Shown here: positions 28,199 to 36,292 of the stretch, piece by piece
Numbering within the stretch: position 1 is the stretch's first letter
Layout of the letters: every line of letters starts with the position of its first letter
Assembly (NCBI RefSeq): GCF_040045035.1
Contig: NZ_JBDZDS010000004.1
Location: forward strand, 124,001-188,000
Direction: 5' to 3'
DNA from: Pseudaminobacter sp040045035
GTDB taxonomy: Bacteria > Pseudomonadota > Alphaproteobacteria > Rhizobiales > Rhizobiaceae
Length of the DNA stretch: 64,000 nt
Notes under the pieces: model-generated
Told to the model about the DNA's origin: nothing
Seen by the model: only the letters and a program-made list of their open reading frames with translations
Databases searched by the model: none
Position numbers and translations under genes: made by a program

Positions 28199-28400
28199 GC
28201 TGATCGCCGCAATAGGTGCAGTCAATCAATGGCGCTCAGCAATGGGCTGGGCGACTGGAGCGGGGATTTGTCCCTTGCGCCGGGTGTGACGCCGGATTTC
28301 CGGCCGAAAGCTCGAATTTGATCGAAATCCTTGGGCGATGCTTAGCGGCCATTGCGCTAGATGGCAGGCAGGTTTCAACTGCCTTTGCGAGCCACCAGTC

Positions 28401-28604
28401 ATGACAGCCTGCCCGGATCGTTTCGAGATGGTCCTCGACCCGTCGGATCTGTGGACGGTGTGGGATCGTGTTACGGAAACCCCCGCCGTCTTCGGCGGCG
28501 TCAACGTGCTTATCGGGCTCAGCGAGATCGAGGCTGCAGCTGCCTGCGAGATGCTCAACAAGATGCATCGGCGCCAACCAGGCCAGCAAGCCGACGCCGC
28601 CTGA
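28401..28604 (+). CDS. Small protein of unknown function (67 aa)
   Basis: 67 residues with no signal or membrane segment. The block DPSDLWTVWD followed by VLIGLSEIEAAAACEMLNKM resembles short rhizobial proteins of unknown role that share a W-x-VWD core and an Ala-rich helix; this is memory of a pattern, not a search. The ATG at 28401 has only a weak site (CCAGTC). It stands alone between the ABC operon terminator and the convergent secreted-protein gene. Confidence 0.5.
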   Translation: MTACPDRFEMVLDPSDLWTVWDRVTETPAVFGGVNVLIGLSEIEAAAACEMLNKMHRRQPGQQADAA

Positions 28605-28659
28605 AGAAGCGGCAGCCGGCGGAAGGGCCCATGCCCGCAAGAGGCAAGGGCAGAGGCGA

Positions 28660-28998
28660 TTATTCGTGGATCGTGTAGGATCCGAGTTCGCATAGGTCCT
28701 GGGTGTCCGTCGTCGTGTCGAGCTCGGAATCCTCGGTGAACTCGAAGCGCATGTCGTAGTTGCAGACGGTGCGGCCGTCAGCAATCGTGACCTGGGCGCT
28801 TTCGCCCGGATTGAGGACGTCCTGGCCCAGGACGTCGGCTTCCCAATCGTTCACGCCGGTCGGCGAGGTGTAGAACTGGGTCAGAACCGAACTGGTGCCG
28901 TTGGTGAGCGTGAAAACCAGATCTTCGGCATGGGCGGAAAAAGTGGTGAGGCAGGCGACAAGAGCGCCGGCCGCGACGATATGCAATCTGAAAGTCAT
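28660..28998 (-). CDS. Small secreted protein of unknown function
   Basis: 112 residues with a clear Sec signal peptide (RLHIVAAGALVACLTTFSAHA), giving a mature acidic protein of about 88 residues. It has two cysteines (TVCNYDMRF and DLCELGSYTI) that could form one disulfide, and the start of the mature part, DLVFTLTNGTSSVLTQFY, looks like a beta sandwich. I know no function; some database entries call similar proteins argininosuccinate lyase without support. The ATG at 28998 is preferred over 29103, which lies upstream of the signal peptide. Confidence 0.72.
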   Translation of the reverse strand: MTFRLHIVAAGALVACLTTFSAHAEDLVFTLTNGTSSVLTQFYTSPTGVNDWEADVLGQDVLNPGESAQVTIADGRTVCNYDMRFEFTEDSELDTTTDTQDLCELGSYTIHE

Positions 28999-29262
28999 CT
29001 GTCTGTATCCGGCCCGAAATTGGGCCTCGCTGTGTAGCAGTGGCCAAGGCGATTTGAAATATGCCAGCGGGCTGGTCACTGGCGAAAGCTGTTGATCTGG
29101 CAACGCCGCAGAACAATCAGGGCTGCGCGCAAGAAGCGAGCCGTGTTTTGCGGTGCGTCATGGCCAAATTGGCAAGATGACAAACGCGTTTCGCGCCCAA
29201 GATATTCTTCAGGGGGCACACCGGCCGTGATCGTTGATCGTCGGCGTTACGGAGAGTGTTTC

Positions 29263-29835
29263 ATGACCACACACAAGGTCGGCTACTTTATCGGTAGCCT
29301 CGCAACGGAATCCATCAACCGTAAGCTGGCCAAGGCGCTGGTGCGACTTGCACCCCAAGGGCTGCACATGGAAGAAATATCCTTCCGCGACCTGCCGCTC
29401 TACAGCTATGACTACGACGCCGACTTTCCGCCGGCGGCGCGGGCGCTCAAGGCGGCGCTCGCGGCCGTGGATGCGGTGCTATTCGTGACGCCGGAATACA
29501 ACCGCTCGATCCCTGGCGGCCTAAAAAACGCGATCGACTGGGCCAGCAGGCCCTATGGAACCAACTCCTTCACGCGCAAGCCTTCGGCCGTCATCGGCAC
29601 TTCGCCGGGCGCAATCGGAACCGCCGTGGCGCAGCAGAGCCTGCGCAGCGTGCTCAGCTTCTGCAACTCGCCCCAGATGAACGCACCGGAAGCCTATATC
29701 CAGTTCAAGCCGGGCCTTATCACCGACGACGGCGAGGTGACGGACCCGACCACCGAAGAGTTTCTGCGCAATTACATGGCCGAATTCGAGGCCTTCATCA
29801 CGCGGGTCTACACCGCCGTGCCGAAGGTGAGGTGA
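29263..29835 (+). CDS. NADPH-dependent FMN reductase family protein
   Basis: 190 residues with a flavodoxin-like fold. The phosphate loop is GSLATESINRKLAKAL near residue 8, and VTPEYNRSIPGGLKNAIDWA near 75 is the family signature around the isoalloxazine site; TSPGAIGTAVAQQSLR follows. It probably reduces FMN, quinones or azo compounds with NAD(P)H in the cytoplasm. The GGAGAG at 29251-29256 fixes the start at 29263. Stands alone. Confidence 0.92.
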   Translation: MTTHKVGYFIGSLATESINRKLAKALVRLAPQGLHMEEISFRDLPLYSYDYDADFPPAARALKAALAAVDAVLFVTPEYNRSIPGGLKNAIDWASRPYGTNSFTRKPSAVIGTSPGAIGTAVAQQSLRSVLSFCNSPQMNAPEAYIQFKPGLITDDGEVTDPTTEEFLRNYMAEFEAFITRVYTAVPKVR

Positions 29836-29885
29836 CGGCGACAGCGAAACGGCAACGGTGAGGATCGCAACGATGACGCTGTTGA

Positions 29886-30257
29886 TCAGCGATCCCATCG
29901 CGTTCTCGCCCAGGAGCTGAAGCCGTATTCCTGCGGCAGAGTGTGCGGAAAGTACCAGCGTTCGGTACCCGCCACAAATGCAGATTGGCCAGCGGCCCGA
30001 AGATAGCGAATGAGGTAACCGGCCTGCACCATCGGGCCGGCGAACTTCTCATGCACCACGGCTTGATCACGGAGCTGGAGACAGCCCCCACCAATCCGCA
30101 ATTCGCAGGGGCGGCCCGATTGCCGCCATTCACGCGGCGAGCGACGGCAAGCGCGCATCTGCGTTGGAATGCGCCGACAAGCTTTGGGGGCGCATTTCAC
30201 ATTGGCGCTTACCGACGCCAGCGCCTCGACATCAGTGAGCTTGGCGACAATCGCCAT
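29886..30257 (-). CDS. Doubtful open frame, possibly a gene remnant
   Basis: The stretch 29836-30281 has no confident gene. One frame of 123 codons starts 24 bases after the ArnT-like stop. Its two ends look protein-like (AIVAKLTDVEALASV and RWYFPHTLPQEYGF), but the middle is Cys/Arg-rich and unconvincing, as if the reading frame had shifted. I recognise no family. It may be a decayed last gene of the glycolipid operon. Confidence 0.2.
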   Translation of the reverse strand: MAIVAKLTDVEALASVSANVKCAPKACRRIPTQMRACRRSPREWRQSGRPCELRIGGGCLQLRDQAVVHEKFAGPMVQAGYLIRYLRAAGQSAFVAGTERWYFPHTLPQEYGFSSWARTRWDR

Positions 30258-30281
30258 TGCGGCTAGCCGTTCCGGACCTTG

Positions 30282-31688
30282 TCAGTTGGACCCCTGCGGC
30301 GCCGGTATGGGGATGAACAGCAGGTACTTCCGGTTCTCGGCGATGGGTTTCACTGCTTCCCCGAATTGCGCGACGAACGCATCGTAGTCGCGCTTGAGCA
30401 CCAGCACCCCATCGCCGGGGGAAAGCCATTCGGCCAGCGCCGCGGGTGTCTTCATCCGCGCGATCTTGCCTTGCGTATAGAACTCGGCCGAAAAGCTGCG
30501 CGAGTCCAGGATGGCCAGGCGACCCGAGTCCGGGAACGTCCCAATCAGGCGAGCTTCGGAAGGCAGCGCCGAACGGTCCAGGCCCAACATTGACACAACG
30601 ACGATGCCTATGGAGGCTACCAGGACTTCCGCCACGCCCAGCTTCAACCAGCCCGCTCCCGTCGAGCCGGTCCGGACCCACAAGATGACGCCGAGAAGGG
30701 CTGCCGCCGGCAAGCCGGGCAGCACATAGGCCAGCAGAACGTTTGCCGCCGGAGTGAACAACGCCAGCGGCGCCAGCGCGAACAGAAGCAGATACAGATG
30801 AAGTCCGCCGCCGTCCGGCATGCCCTGCTTTCGCAGCCGCCAGATCAGGACAGGCAGCAGCGGGCTCCAGGGCAGGGTGGCGGCTATCCAGAACAGCCAG
30901 ATCGTGCCCTTGGGATGCGCGCGCCCGGCGCCGTAGAGATCGCCCGACCAGCCGGGCTGCAGGAAGCGCTGGATGTGCTCTCCGATGATGAAATAGTGCA
31001 GGAAACCCGGCGTTTCGATTTCTGCCGCCATATACCAGGGCAGGACCAAAACAGCGACCAATGCAACGCCGCCAATCCACGGCAGGCGGCCAAGATCTTT
31101 CCACCCGCCGCGCCATATCATCCAGACGGTGATCGGCATCAGCGACAGAACCGTCGCCACCGGCCCCTTGGCCAAAAGCCCGATGGCAAGGCCCAGGAAG
31201 AACAACCAGCCCCAGCGGCGGTTGCCCTGCAGGCCGCCGTAAAAGCCGGCCATGCAGGCCGTGACGCCAAGCGTCAGCACCATGTCGGTCTGGACGAAGG
31301 CCGCGGCGACGAAAAACAGGCCGGAACTGGCGGCAACCAATGTCGCTGCCGCTGCTGTCCGGCGGTCGGTCACCGTACATGCCCACCGCCACAGGATCAC
31401 CAGCGTGGCGATCGCCGAAAGCAAGATTCCCAGTCGCGCCGCAAACGGCGTTGCACCGAAGGCCGCGATACCAGAAGCCGAAAGCCAAGTATGCAACGGC
31501 GGTTTCGCCCAGAACGGCACGCCATAATCGAACTGCGGCGTGATCCAGTTTCCGGTTTCAACCATCTTGCGGGCGATTTCGGCATAACGGGCTTCGGTCG
31601 GGTCCGTCAGCGGCACCCAGATCATCGCCAGAAGTCGCACGACAAGCAGCAGGATCAGGCCCCAGAGGATGGCACGGCTCTTGGTCAT
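30282..31688 (-). CDS. ArnT-like glycosyltransferase (GT39/GT83 group)
   Basis: 468 residues with about 11 membrane helices. The first periplasmic loop has DPTEARYAEIARKMVETG with the conserved Asp and Glu-Ala-Arg-Tyr catalytic region of ArnT and protein mannosyltransferases, then WITPQFDYGVPFWAKPPLH. Such enzymes move a sugar from a polyprenyl phosphate onto lipid A or another acceptor at the periplasmic face. A soluble C-terminal part after residue 390 is shorter than that of E. coli ArnT. Last gene of the GtrA-GT2-ChbG-ArnT operon; it starts one base after the ChbG stop region. Confidence 0.88.
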   Translation of the reverse strand: MTKSRAILWGLILLLVVRLLAMIWVPLTDPTEARYAEIARKMVETGNWITPQFDYGVPFWAKPPLHTWLSASGIAAFGATPFAARLGILLSAIATLVILWRWACTVTDRRTAAAATLVAASSGLFFVAAAFVQTDMVLTLGVTACMAGFYGGLQGNRRWGWLFFLGLAIGLLAKGPVATVLSLMPITVWMIWRGGWKDLGRLPWIGGVALVAVLVLPWYMAAEIETPGFLHYFIIGEHIQRFLQPGWSGDLYGAGRAHPKGTIWLFWIAATLPWSPLLPVLIWRLRKQGMPDGGGLHLYLLLFALAPLALFTPAANVLLAYVLPGLPAAALLGVILWVRTGSTGAGWLKLGVAEVLVASIGIVVVSMLGLDRSALPSEARLIGTFPDSGRLAILDSRSFSAEFYTQGKIARMKTPAALAEWLSPGDGVLVLKRDYDAFVAQFGEAVKPIAENRKYLLFIPIPAPQGSN

Positions 31689-31689
31689 G

Positions 31690-32427
31690 TTATTGCGCTT
31701 TCATCAGGATGTCGGCTTCGACGGCACGGCTTTCGGGCGCATGGCCGGCGCATTGCATGGAATCGTCGGCATCGCCCGGATGCAGCATCATCAGGCAATC
31801 CCGTCCCGCCTCCGACAGCAGGCGCGGAAGCCACAGCCGAACCTTGGCCGGGTCGTCGAGACGGAGAAAACCTGAAAAGTCGCCATTCATGCGAAGGCCT
31901 GCCTGGGCGAATATCGCCCGCGCTCGAGCAGCGAACGCCATGATGGCCAATACCTTGGCGCCGCCGGCCCGAAGATTCCGCCATCGTCCTCCCCAGGTGC
32001 TGGGTAGCGGCACGCGCACCCAGGTCTGCGGTCCGTAGGGCAAGCGCGTGACCAGCGGCGCTACTGCCGGGAGGCAATGGCAATGCTGGTGGCCGTCATA
32101 ATAGTCGGGCAGGCTGCCGAACAGCGCGACGAATTCCTGCACCTGCCCATCGAGCGCAGCGGCAATGCCATCCGGCACGCCCGCTATCGGTCTCATCAAC
32201 GTTGCCAGCGACCAGATCTGGCCGCGCCCCGGGAATTCCTGCGTGAGGTTCAGATGCAGTCCGACCTGCGTGCCTGCGTTCCGCAATGCCCGAAGTCGCT
32301 CGACATCGCCGGGCTCGATCGCATCGTTGACCATCACCGAAGTGCCTTCGAGCCGCCCGGCCGCCATCAGCGAAAGGATGACCTCGTCGTGCCTGCGCCC
32401 CAGCCCGAAATCATCTGCGATCCGCAA
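31690..32427 (-). CDS. ChbG/HpnK (NaxD-like) carbohydrate deacetylase
   Basis: 245 residues of the YdjC/ChbG family. Metal-site motifs are LRIADDFGLG at the very N-terminus, QVGLHLNLT near residue 62 and YYDGHQHCHCLPA near 112. These enzymes remove acetyl from N-acetyl sugars; the relative NaxD acts on a lipid-linked amino sugar. The start is read as TTG at 32427: it follows AAGGGGGAG, places the ADDFG motif where the family has it, and overlaps the GT2 stop by 17 bases. Upstream ATGs in this frame lie deep inside the GT2 gene. Confidence 0.85.
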   Translation of the reverse strand: MRIADDFGLGRRHDEVILSLMAAGRLEGTSVMVNDAIEPGDVERLRALRNAGTQVGLHLNLTQEFPGRGQIWSLATLMRPIAGVPDGIAAALDGQVQEFVALFGSLPDYYDGHQHCHCLPAVAPLVTRLPYGPQTWVRVPLPSTWGGRWRNLRAGGAKVLAIMAFAARARAIFAQAGLRMNGDFSGFLRLDDPAKVRLWLPRLLSEAGRDCLMMLHPGDADDSMQCAGHAPESRAVEADILMKAQ

Positions 32428-33391
32428 CAGGCTCCCCCTTGCGGCTGATGTCTTCGGCCAGGATGTAGGGGGGGCGCTTCTTGGCCTCCAATACGGATTT
32501 GCCGACATACTCGCCCAACAGGCCCAGGAATATCATCTGGATCCCGCCGAAGAAGGCGATCAGCGCGAGGATCGACGCAATGCCGGTCGGAACCGAGGGG
32601 AAGAAGAAGTGCTGGAGCACGACATAGATGCCGTAGACCATGCTGACCATGGCGATGGCGATGCCTGCCAGAGCCATCAGGCGCAGCGGCGTCGTGGTGA
32701 AGCTCGTGAATGCGTCGAGCGTCATTGATACCAAGCGCAGTGGATTGAAGCTGCTCTTGCCGCGGGTGCGCGGAGGCGGATCGAGAGGCAAGCCCCTTTG
32801 GCGAAAGCCGACCCAGCCATAGAGCCCCTTCATGAACCGATCGCTCTCCGGCAGGCTGCGCAGAGCTGTCATGAAGCGATGGTTGATCAGACGAAAATCG
32901 CCGGCTCCCGGTGGGATCTCGTAACGAAGGTCGCGATTGATAGCCCAAAAGAACATGCGCGCAAAGGCAGCCTTCAGCAGCCCTTCGGATGTGCGGCGGC
33001 TGGCCTTGTAGGCATAGACGCTGTCCGCACCTTCGGTCAGCCAGATGCGCACGAAATCGACGATCATTTCCGGGGGGTGCTGGAGGTCCGCGTCCATCAG
33101 GACCGCGGCATCGGCGTATTCGGCGGCGTCTATCCCTGCCGACAGCGCCGCTTCCTTGCCGAAGTTGCGCGAAAACTGCAGGAGCCGGACCGGCCGTGGG
33201 CCGAAGTCATGGGCCTTCAGAAGGGCGAAGCTGTCGTCGCTGCTGCCGTCGTCGATGAAGATGTAGCCGACCTCGAGGGCAAATTCCGCGGAGATCCGGC
33301 CCGCAATCGCGTTCAGCCGGGCGAGAAGATCCGGCAAGCCCTCGGCCTCGTTATAGACGGGAATGATGATGCAGAGGGTTTTTGCGGTCAT
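32411..33391 (-). CDS. Polyprenyl-phosphate glycosyltransferase (GT2, ArnC/GtrB-like)
   Basis: 326 residues. The N-terminal GT-A domain shows LCIIIPVYNEAEGLPDLL, FIDDGSSDDSF and VLMDADLQHPPEMI, with the DXD-like Asp residues, and the amphipathic FRLINHRFM and GFRQRGLPL blocks. Two C-terminal helices (about residues 232-260 and 270-295) are as in GtrB, ArnC and DPM1-like enzymes. It puts a sugar from a nucleotide donor onto undecaprenyl phosphate at the cytoplasmic face. Start overlaps the GtrA stop (ATGA). Confidence 0.92.
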   Translation of the reverse strand: MTAKTLCIIIPVYNEAEGLPDLLARLNAIAGRISAEFALEVGYIFIDDGSSDDSFALLKAHDFGPRPVRLLQFSRNFGKEAALSAGIDAAEYADAAVLMDADLQHPPEMIVDFVRIWLTEGADSVYAYKASRRTSEGLLKAAFARMFFWAINRDLRYEIPPGAGDFRLINHRFMTALRSLPESDRFMKGLYGWVGFRQRGLPLDPPPRTRGKSSFNPLRLVSMTLDAFTSFTTTPLRLMALAGIAIAMVSMVYGIYVVLQHFFFPSVPTGIASILALIAFFGGIQMIFLGLLGEYVGKSVLEAKKRPPYILAEDISRKGEPVADRR

Positions 33392-33768
33392 GACGGATTT
33401 CTAGCGAAAATCACTGCCGACGAAATGGCGAAATTGATGATCGAGGCCAGCCCGATCGCAATAAGCAGCGCCAGAGCCAGGGGCAGACCCGTGTACAGGA
33501 TCGCCTTTAGCAGAAAAGCACGCAGCATAAAGACCAAGCCGCTCCAGCCCATGAAAAGGGCGTATCGCCGGAGGAGATTGCTGTTGGCGCCATCGAAGGT
33601 GATACGGACATGGAACAGGAACACAACCGAAGCGCTGATGATCATCGCCAGCCCCAGCGCATAAGCCGGATCCAGACCCAGCCAACCGGTTGCGGTCAGC
33701 GTCACGACATAGTCGATCGCTGCGCCGATGGTGGAACCGCTGGCAAAGAGAGAAAAACGTTTCAGCAT
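33388..33768 (-). CDS. GtrA-family membrane protein
   Basis: 126 residues with four membrane helices (RFSLFASGSTIGAAIDYVV, LGLAMIISASVVFLFHV, GWSGLVFMLRAFLLKAI and LALLIAIGLASIINFAIS). GtrA proteins are thought to flip polyprenyl-linked sugars across the inner membrane. It leads the operon and overlaps the GT2 gene. The ATG at 33768 with GGATT is chosen; the frame is open 20 codons further but without family-like sequence. Confidence 0.88.
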   Translation of the reverse strand: MLKRFSLFASGSTIGAAIDYVVTLTATGWLGLDPAYALGLAMIISASVVFLFHVRITFDGANSNLLRRYALFMGWSGLVFMLRAFLLKAILYTGLPLALALLIAIGLASIINFAISSAVIFARNPS

Positions 33769-34294
33769 AATCCAACGTAACTTGGTTCGAGAGGCTTGCA
33801 ATACCAGCTGCCGCCCGCGTTGCAACAATAGTTACCAGGCGCGACTTTGAAGCCAATTGAGCCCACTTTTCGGGCGCTAATTGGGCGCTATCAAAGCTGT
33901 CCGACGCGTAGCGGTGCCGCTCGGAGGGGGCGGCATGCCCGTGCTCGGGTGCGCTGCATCATCATGCGCCGCATCATGACGAATCGGATTCGTGACAGAT
34001 TCCGTCCAGATCGGCTGCCATTTTCGCCGATCGGGAGAGCTGATTGTTAACAAGACCTTTCCAGGGCATGCGAAATTGTGGCGTTTCTGCCACATCGGCC
34101 CGGCCTCGGCCAGACGCTGGCGACGAATAGGTGGCAGTAAGGGTTGAGCGCTGGAGCGTCGTCGGTAATGTCCGTCCCTGTGAACGGCGTCGGTAACGGC
34201 GCCTTCTCGAAATTGGGGATGGGGCAGGGAAACGCTGTCCTTCAGCGAACAGCACCAGACCCGCTTTTTTTGAACTGTTACTGGAGGTCAGAAA
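33769..34294. other. Gene-free region between gtrA-like gene and porin
   Basis: 526 bases between divergent genes. It holds a hairpin TGTGGC-GTTTCT-GCCACA at 34077-34094 and a long leader before the porin. No coding frame here is convincing. A long untranslated leader is usual for highly expressed porins. Confidence 0.5.
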
Positions 34295-35440
34295 ATGAAC
34301 ATCAAGAGCCTTCTCCTCGGCTCCGTCGCGGCTCTCGCCGCTGTCTCCGGCGCTCGCGCGGCCGACGCTGTCGTCGTCGCTGAGCCCGAGCCGATGGAAT
34401 ACGTCCGCATCTGCGACGTGTATGGCGCTGGCTTCTACTACGTTCCGGGCACTGAGACCTGCCTCAAGGTCGGTGGCTACCTCCGTTACGACATCGGCGT
34501 CGGCAAGGGCGGCTATGGCGGCCTGATCGACGTCACCGACAAGCGCGACTTCGACAAGACCCACGACACCTACTACAAGCGCGCCCGCGCTGCCCTGGAG
34601 CTCGATGCCCGTTCGGAAACCGAGCTCGGCACCCTGCGCGGCTACATGCACATCAACTACGACTGGGACACGGTCGTTAACGAAGACGAGGACGAGGGCA
34701 CTCGCTTCACCGACACCGCCGCCGACTTCGGCATCGAACACGCCTACATCGAGCTCGGTGGCTTCCGCGTCGGCAAGACCGATTCGATGTTCTCTACGTT
34801 CACCGGCTACGCTGGCAACGTGATCGAGGACGACCTGATCGCCTACGGTCCGTTCGACACGCACCAGATCTCCTACACCTTCACAGGCGGCAACGGCTTC
34901 TCGGCTGCCGTCGCTGTTGAAGAAGGCAACGACATCTACACGCTCGACAGCTATGCTCCGCACGTGGTCGCAGGCGCTGGCTTCACCCAGGGCTGGGGCG
35001 GTGTTTCGGGTGTTGTCGGCTACGACGCAGTCTTCAAGGAGTGGGCCGGCAAGGTTCGCCTCGACGTCGAGGCCACCGACCAGATCTCGCTCTTTGCGAT
35101 GGTCGGCTACGGCAGCGAGAAAAACATCTCCCACAGCTTCTACAAGACCTGGAACGGCAAGTGGGCTGTCTGGGGTGGCGGCACCTACAAGTTGAACGAA
35201 AAGCTCTCGTTCAACCTGCAGGCCTCCTATGCCCGCGGAAGCGACAAGATTCGCACGGAAGACGGCGATACGATCGCTCGGCAAACGGCGGTGGTTGCCA
35301 ACGTCGCTTACGATGTCGTCCCGGGCTTCACGGTTACCCCGGAATTGGCTTGGAATTCCCAGCGCTTTGAGGACGAGGCTGGCGATCGTCATCGCGAGTC
35401 CAACTGGGGCGGTTTCCTGCGCTTCCAGCGCTCGTTCTGA
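34295..35440 (+). CDS. Porin, alphaproteobacterial Porin_2 family
   Basis: 381 residues. Signal peptide of 22 residues (LLLGSVAALAAVSGARA-AD). The mature N-terminus PEPMEYVRICDVYGAGFYY and GTETCLKVGGYLRYD hold the paired cysteines and first strand of Omp2b/RopA-like porins, and the chain ends in FLRFQRSF with the terminal Phe needed for outer-membrane insertion. It forms trimeric 16-strand channels for small solutes. The GGAGGT at 34281-34286 is a strong site, fitting high expression. Followed by a strong terminator. Confidence 0.95.
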   Translation: MNIKSLLLGSVAALAAVSGARAADAVVVAEPEPMEYVRICDVYGAGFYYVPGTETCLKVGGYLRYDIGVGKGGYGGLIDVTDKRDFDKTHDTYYKRARAALELDARSETELGTLRGYMHINYDWDTVVNEDEDEGTRFTDTAADFGIEHAYIELGGFRVGKTDSMFSTFTGYAGNVIEDDLIAYGPFDTHQISYTFTGGNGFSAAVAVEEGNDIYTLDSYAPHVVAGAGFTQGWGGVSGVVGYDAVFKEWAGKVRLDVEATDQISLFAMVGYGSEKNISHSFYKTWNGKWAVWGGGTYKLNEKLSFNLQASYARGSDKIRTEDGDTIARQTAVVANVAYDVVPGFTVTPELAWNSQRFEDEAGDRHRESNWGGFLRFQRSF

Positions 35441-35460
35441 TCGACTGAACGGTTGGTACG

Positions 35461-35491
35461 AAAAACCCGGCGGGCGACCGCCGGGTTTTTT
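35461..35491. terminator. Porin terminator
   Basis: ACCCGGCGG-GCGA-CCGCCGGGT flanked by an A-tract and a T-tract. It also serves the convergent deaminase gene. Confidence 0.93.
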
Positions 35492-35517
35492 CGTTTGGGA
35501 TTCAAAGGCGTTGGTCG

Positions 35518-36147
35518 TCAGTAGCGGGTCTTCTCCGGCATATTCCGATATTCCAGCCAGACCTTCTGGGCTTCGGGTCGCATTATTCCTTCCACCGGCA
35601 CCGTGCGTTTCGCATAAGACTTCTTCATATCGGCGCTGATATTGGAGTCGTCGAACAGGTCGGCGTAGTCGCTCCATGCGGCCGCGTAATAGATCTTCTC
35701 GATTCGCGCCCAATAGGCCGTCGCGTAGCACATGGGGCAAGGTTCGCAGCTTGTGAACAGCGTTGCGCCCTTCAAGTTGGGGGCTCCGATCTTCTTGCAA
35801 GCCATCCTCATGGCGTTCACTTCAGCGTGCGCGGAGGGATCATTGTCGCGCAAGACGCTGTTGCCGGACGCCGCGAGCACTTCGCCGTCCCGCACCACGA
35901 CCGCACCGAACGGGCCGCCCGTCTTGTCGATCACGCCAGCCTGCCGCATGAGCTGAATCGCCTGGCTCATATGCTGACGATCCTCATCGGTTACAGTCGT
36001 TTGCGCCTTGGCAGATGCCGCATCTGTTCCGGCAACCGCGGCGGTGAAAATCGCGGCACCCGCAGCCAGGAAATCCCGGCGCGGCAACACGCTGGCCGAC
36101 GAAAAAAGCGCGTCCAACGCCGTCTCGTTTGTTTTTGAAGAACTCAT
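35518..36147 (-). CDS. Tat-exported nucleoside/guanine deaminase-like protein
   Basis: 209 residues. The N-terminus LPRRDFLAAGAAIFTAAVAG is a twin-arginine signal with cleavage near ASA. The mature part is a cytidine/guanine-deaminase fold: HAE with proton-shuttle Glu in SAHAEVNAMR, and PCPMC zinc cysteines in TSCEPCPMCYATAY, plus a C-terminal helical segment as in guanine deaminases. Such enzymes normally work in the cytoplasm, so the export signal is unusual. The substrate outside the cytoplasm is unknown. Divergent from the LysE gene at 36293. Confidence 0.9.
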   Translation of the reverse strand: MSSSKTNETALDALFSSASVLPRRDFLAAGAAIFTAAVAGTDAASAKAQTTVTDEDRQHMSQAIQLMRQAGVIDKTGGPFGAVVVRDGEVLAASGNSVLRDNDPSAHAEVNAMRMACKKIGAPNLKGATLFTSCEPCPMCYATAYWARIEKIYYAAAWSDYADLFDDSNISADMKKSYAKRTVPVEGIMRPEAQKVWLEYRNMPEKTRY

Positions 36148-36292
36148 GTTTCCCTCTGGAACTTCAGTTGTAGAATTTCGTCGAGACTACGGAGGGTATA
36201 TTTCGTTTTGCTTAATAGAGCGCGTCGTGTCGGGAAGAGCGGAAGCGGAGGGAGGACTTCCTGCCTCACTCAAAACGGGCTACTGACGGCTC

